A stretch of 64,000 nucleotides of DNA from Brugia malayi (Eukaryota > Nematoda > Chromadorea > Rhabditida > Onchocercidae): assembly GCF_000002995.4 (NCBI RefSeq), contig NW_025062476.1:3157001-3221000 (forward strand), written 5' to 3'. Within the stretch, counting starts at the first letter, position 1. Every line of letters begins with the position of its first letter. Below the pieces are notes generated by a model that was not told the DNA's origin, made no database searches, and was given only the letters and a program-made list of their open reading frames with translations. Of this stretch, positions 60,655 to 64,000 are shown one piece after another. Made by a program: the position numbers and the translations under genes.

Positions 60655-63600
60655 TTAATCACTGTCGTCATCATCCAGAATCATTCCTTTTTCCTTCATG
60701 AATTCCATCATTGTCTAAAATTTCAACAAAAAATTCCAATAATTAAAAAGAGATCATATGTTCGTAAATTAATTTAAATAATCGCATTACACTCAATATG
60801 ATTTCAGGTATTTAAACAAGCAAATCCTAAGTTATGATATCTTCATTAAACTGCTACTCAAGCTGTCAAAAAATCCATAAATTCTCCAGAATCACTACCA
60901 GTAAAGCCTATTATTCATCACAGTTCATTTCTCGACAATAAAACAACTGCAATCTCATATATCAGTTAAACGTCGATTCTTTGATAAATAATTCATGATA
61001 AGTAACTGTATTTAATCTGTGAGTAATTAATCTATGGGCATGTGCAATTCATACGATTATTTATAATTCAAACTTAAAAAAGGCAAGTCACCCTTTCCTC
61101 CACAGCTATCGATATGTATTCATTGCCATCGCTATGACGCTTTCGCAGGATGAGACGATGATCATTGTATTCGTTAAGATGCTGTCGTAATGCTGCATCC
61201 GTTGAAACCAAGAAATCATCCCTCAAAACCAAACAAACTCAAATACTAATCCATCTTGGAATAGATTACTTTTTTCTTTCGTATTAGTCAACATGAACAA
61301 CTGAACTGTTTTAGCAGAAAAGAGAAATCACCTAGCCAAATGAAAAAGCTCGAAAAACTCCACTGGTTTCTTTTTACGATAATAATAACTGGTAATAAGT
61401 TGAAGCAATGAGCGAGAATTATTTGTCAACGACATCCAGACCACATCCAAAGATGCAAATGTATGCATATATCCTGATCCTTTCGGATTCAATCCTAGTA
61501 GTTTCGAATAACCAGCAAATACTTCAGTTTTATAGGCTTGCATGGTATTAACATTGATGAAGAGAAAGTTAAATGCATTTAACAACTTCTGAAATATGTA
61601 AACAAAAATAAATTCCTTTTATTTCTTTAATTTCGTAAGCCTAAATATTTAAAAAAAAAAAAAAAAGACAAGGAATGAGAAACGTGATCAAGAAAATAAT
61701 GTGAATAAGAACTAAATCGAACTTGGGTCCATAACAAGCTTTTATTGACATGATCAACAGTAGCAATGATATGAGTATGTTTAGCTTTTGCAAATTCGGC
61801 TAAAGCCCACTGTTCAAGTGTTGCCCTGCAAATAGTACTGCTTCTTAAAAGTATTTTAAAAAAAGAAAATAAGTAGATCTACTTCATTGATTGATGATCA
61901 TGTATTAAACAATATTGAATGCAGACAAACCTCAATCCAGGTCCATCAATGTTATGTAATACAAGAACAACATCTTCATTTCTGTTATCTATTGCACGAC
62001 CAATGGCATTTGCATATTCCAGTTGATTTTTAGTCGTCACAACCACTTTCAGTGAAAGATTTTTCTCCAAACACTGCAAAAACGTTTTATTTTCTCCATA
62101 ACCTATTATTTTTCTAGCATATTTAATTATACCAGTTTCATAAAAAATTTTCGAAAAAAAAAATAATAATAAAATAGTTCAGAACAAAGAAAATCTCAAA
62201 AGTAAAAAAGAATGCCAAGCAGTTAACAAGTGATAATGCTAATAGTGAATGATGTTACTTTACTATCTTGTGATAACTGCTGGCAGAAGTTATATCCAAA
62301 TACCAATTAATAGTGAATGACATTTATTTCATAATTATTTACCTGAAATATAATATGTGAGTTAACCGCTGGTTGAAAACCATCAACAACAATATATGTG
62401 TAATCTTGTAATTGTTTATCACAAAAATTTTGCACAAGTTTCCGTTTCGAACCTAACCCAAAGATCTAAAATTAACAGCAATTTCATTACAAATATCTAA
62501 AAGAACAAACAAAAACAAAGTAAAGGGCTCACTGATGACAAGAATACAACCATTTCTATTTCCTTATCAGTACTGCAAGTCAACCAACAACGTCAACGAA
62601 TGGAAGCTTAGCAAAACACAATAATTCGTTTACTGATTACAGCCATAATTTATTGAATATCATGCATTAATGGAAAAATTTTTATAGTTTGATTATTTTG
62701 GGAATTCCTACCAATAGAACCAAATAAAATGTTCACTGTAAGATAGTAAACTAAAAGAAATCAGCATGTAATATTATAATCTGAACTTACAACCAGATTA
62801 AAACCAGCTGCCAAATACGTTAACCAACGGGGAAACAAACGCTCTGCATTAGTATATTCTCGAATAACACCACGTGGAAGATAACCATCACATTTCTACA
62901 AAAAGAAAAAAAAAAGACTAAACTTTTCATTAATTCTCCACGAAAATCCTTTTTGCTAAAATCTCAATAAATAAAATTGAATATTCGAGAAAATCTTTGA
63001 TTTCAGCAGGAACTTTAAAAAATTGCAATAAACATCAATGTAAGTCAATCTTTCTTCGCTTAAATTCTTCCCTTTCTAAAAAATTCCAAATAATGAAATT
63101 TTCATGAATTCTATAGAACAAAATCGGAATACTTACTTCAAACCAATCTGAAAGTAAGCGTAAATCACATTGAACTGAACTGCAACGACCGTTTCCATCA
63201 TCTTCCTCACCCTGTTTTCGTCTATAAAAGAGAAAAAATTTCATCTTTGATGATAGCTCCACATAATAAATTTAACGACGATATATATAAAACTAGATAA
63301 GCGATAACACTAAATGGGCTTCTTCAGAAATACACCAGGTATATTTGCAGAAATGACAGAACGATGAATGAATGTTTCTATTCTCATTTTCCATAACTAA
63401 AAGAAAAAATTTCCTCAATTTTCCTCGGTCAAAAAACTGGAACGACATATATAATTTGAAAATAATGTGAAGGAAAGCTTCCTACAGGTATCTGCAATGT
63501 ACACACTCCTAATTCTTGAGTTGATTTGAATCTCATTTTATTTGATGAAAATTATGGACAAGAAGAAAGAAAACTTATGTAGTGCAATGTGTTCTCAGAT

Positions 63601-63849
63601 TCTATCGAATTTCAGAAGAAAAAAACACAAAAATCACTTTTTTCGCCGCGCACGATCACTTCGATGACAAGGTTTTAACCTTCCTTGATTGAAGTAATTA
63701 TCGATTGTGGTTTGATGCCTCAGTAATCCATCCAGTTCATCCTCATAATCTGACAAACTCCCGCTTTGTTCTTCCACTTCTCCTTCTGTTAAGCCATCAC
63801 CAGCGTCTTTTCCCTCTTCTTCCTCCTCCAATACCGATATTTCTTTCAT
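60655..63849 (-). CDS. orc2: Origin recognition complex subunit 2 (about 391 aa, 9 exons)
   Basis: ORC2 is a subunit of the six-protein complex that marks replication origins and helps load MCM helicase. Exons, 5' to 3': 63849-63680, 63221-63137, 62895-62791, 62465-62343, 62073-61931, 61825-61723, 61588-61332, 61221-61092, 60714-60655; 392 codons in phase. Family landmarks are FPRWLTYLAAGFNLVIFGLGSKRKLVQNF (across an exon joint), DYTYIVVDGFQPAVNSH, LVLHNIDGPGLR, THIIATVDHVNKSLLW, and the C-terminal winged-helix part (REDDFLV-like RDDFLVSTDAALRQHLNEYN, DHRLILRKRHSDGNEYISI). The N-terminus is acidic (VLEEEEEGKD). It is shorter than human ORC2 (577 aa), mainly in the N-terminal region. Upstream of the ATG the frame stays open to a TTTTTAG acceptor at 63887, so the start could lie in an exon beyond the window; trans-splicing there is the simpler reading. 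Confidence 0.93.
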
Positions 63850-64000
63850 CACTGATCCATTATTTCGTTTCTTGGTATTTTTCTTCTAAAAAGCATTTAA
63901 TTTAATAAATCTACGTGAACTTCAACCTACCACACTTTATTAGTGTTTTCATTTGCGAAGATTTTTCTCGGAATTCGTCAATGCATGTATAATAATGCCT
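63850..64000. other. 5' flank of ORC2
   Basis: This contains a TTTTTAG acceptor about 38 bases upstream of the ORC2 ATG, followed by an open stretch (basic if translated). A short open frame ending at a GTAGGT donor near 63930 does not join in phase. The promoter or a further exon may be outside the window. Confidence 0.4.

Noticed and set aside
1..64000. CRISPR arrays, bacterial operons or Wolbachia-derived inserts
   Set aside because: No regularly spaced repeats, Shine-Dalgarno-led gene clusters or bacterial-type intronless long frames were found; every large gene is intron-rich and eukaryotic.

Overview
The window is nuclear DNA from a nematode, most likely a filarial (spirurid) species. 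The grounds are strong AT-richness, many short introns (mostly about 100-600 bp) with T-rich ...TTTCAG/TTTTAG acceptors, acceptor sites placed just upstream of start codons as expected for spliced-leader trans-splicing, and gene content resembling the DIN-1/SPEN, PYROXD1, AAR2 and ORC2 families. The species cannot be fixed from this sequence. No bacterial (for example Wolbachia) segment was recognised. All CDS coordinates below are spans of spliced genes; exons were joined by reading frame, splice phase and donor/acceptor consensus.

Layout. (1) About 1-32.3 kb, plus strand: one giant gene of about 50 exons encoding a SPEN/SHARP/DIN-1-type transcriptional co-repressor of about 3,650 aa. It has four RRMs, then Ser/Pro-rich, Lys/Glu-rich, acidic and Gln-rich regions, and a C-terminal SPOC domain. 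The joined exons stay in phase from start to stop. (2) 35.8-42.5 kb, plus strand: deoxyribose-phosphate aldolase (DERA, 7 exons) and a PYROXD1-type flavoprotein oxidoreductase (10 exons). (3) 43.5 kb, minus: a tRNA-Asn(GUU) with a Pol III T-run. (4) 44.5-49.6 kb, minus: an 8-exon secreted protein of about 394 aa with no obvious family; its strand pattern hints at degenerate galectin-like domains. (5) 50.1-53.5 kb, plus: the splicing factor AAR2, facing the secreted-protein gene across a 0.5-kb intergenic region. (6) 53.5-55.3 kb: genomic debris, with a BEL/Pao integrase remnant and a decayed copy of the last AAR2 exon. (7) 55.3-64.0 kb, minus: an incompletely resolved gene with a possible SANTA domain (KNL-2/Mis18BP1-like), an unrecognised 185-aa protein with a polyalanine tract, a 55-aa single-span membrane protein, and origin recognition complex subunit 2 (ORC2, 9 exons).

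Most genes are housekeeping or nuclear: transcriptional repression, nucleoside catabolism, redox, U5 snRNP assembly and replication licensing, possibly also centromere specification. There is no sign of a single pathway cluster. The parts least explained by known families are the secreted protein at 44.5-49.6 kb, the SANTA-like gene at 55.3-56.7 kb, the 185-aa protein at 57.6-58.9 kb and the debris between AAR2 and the SANTA-like gene.
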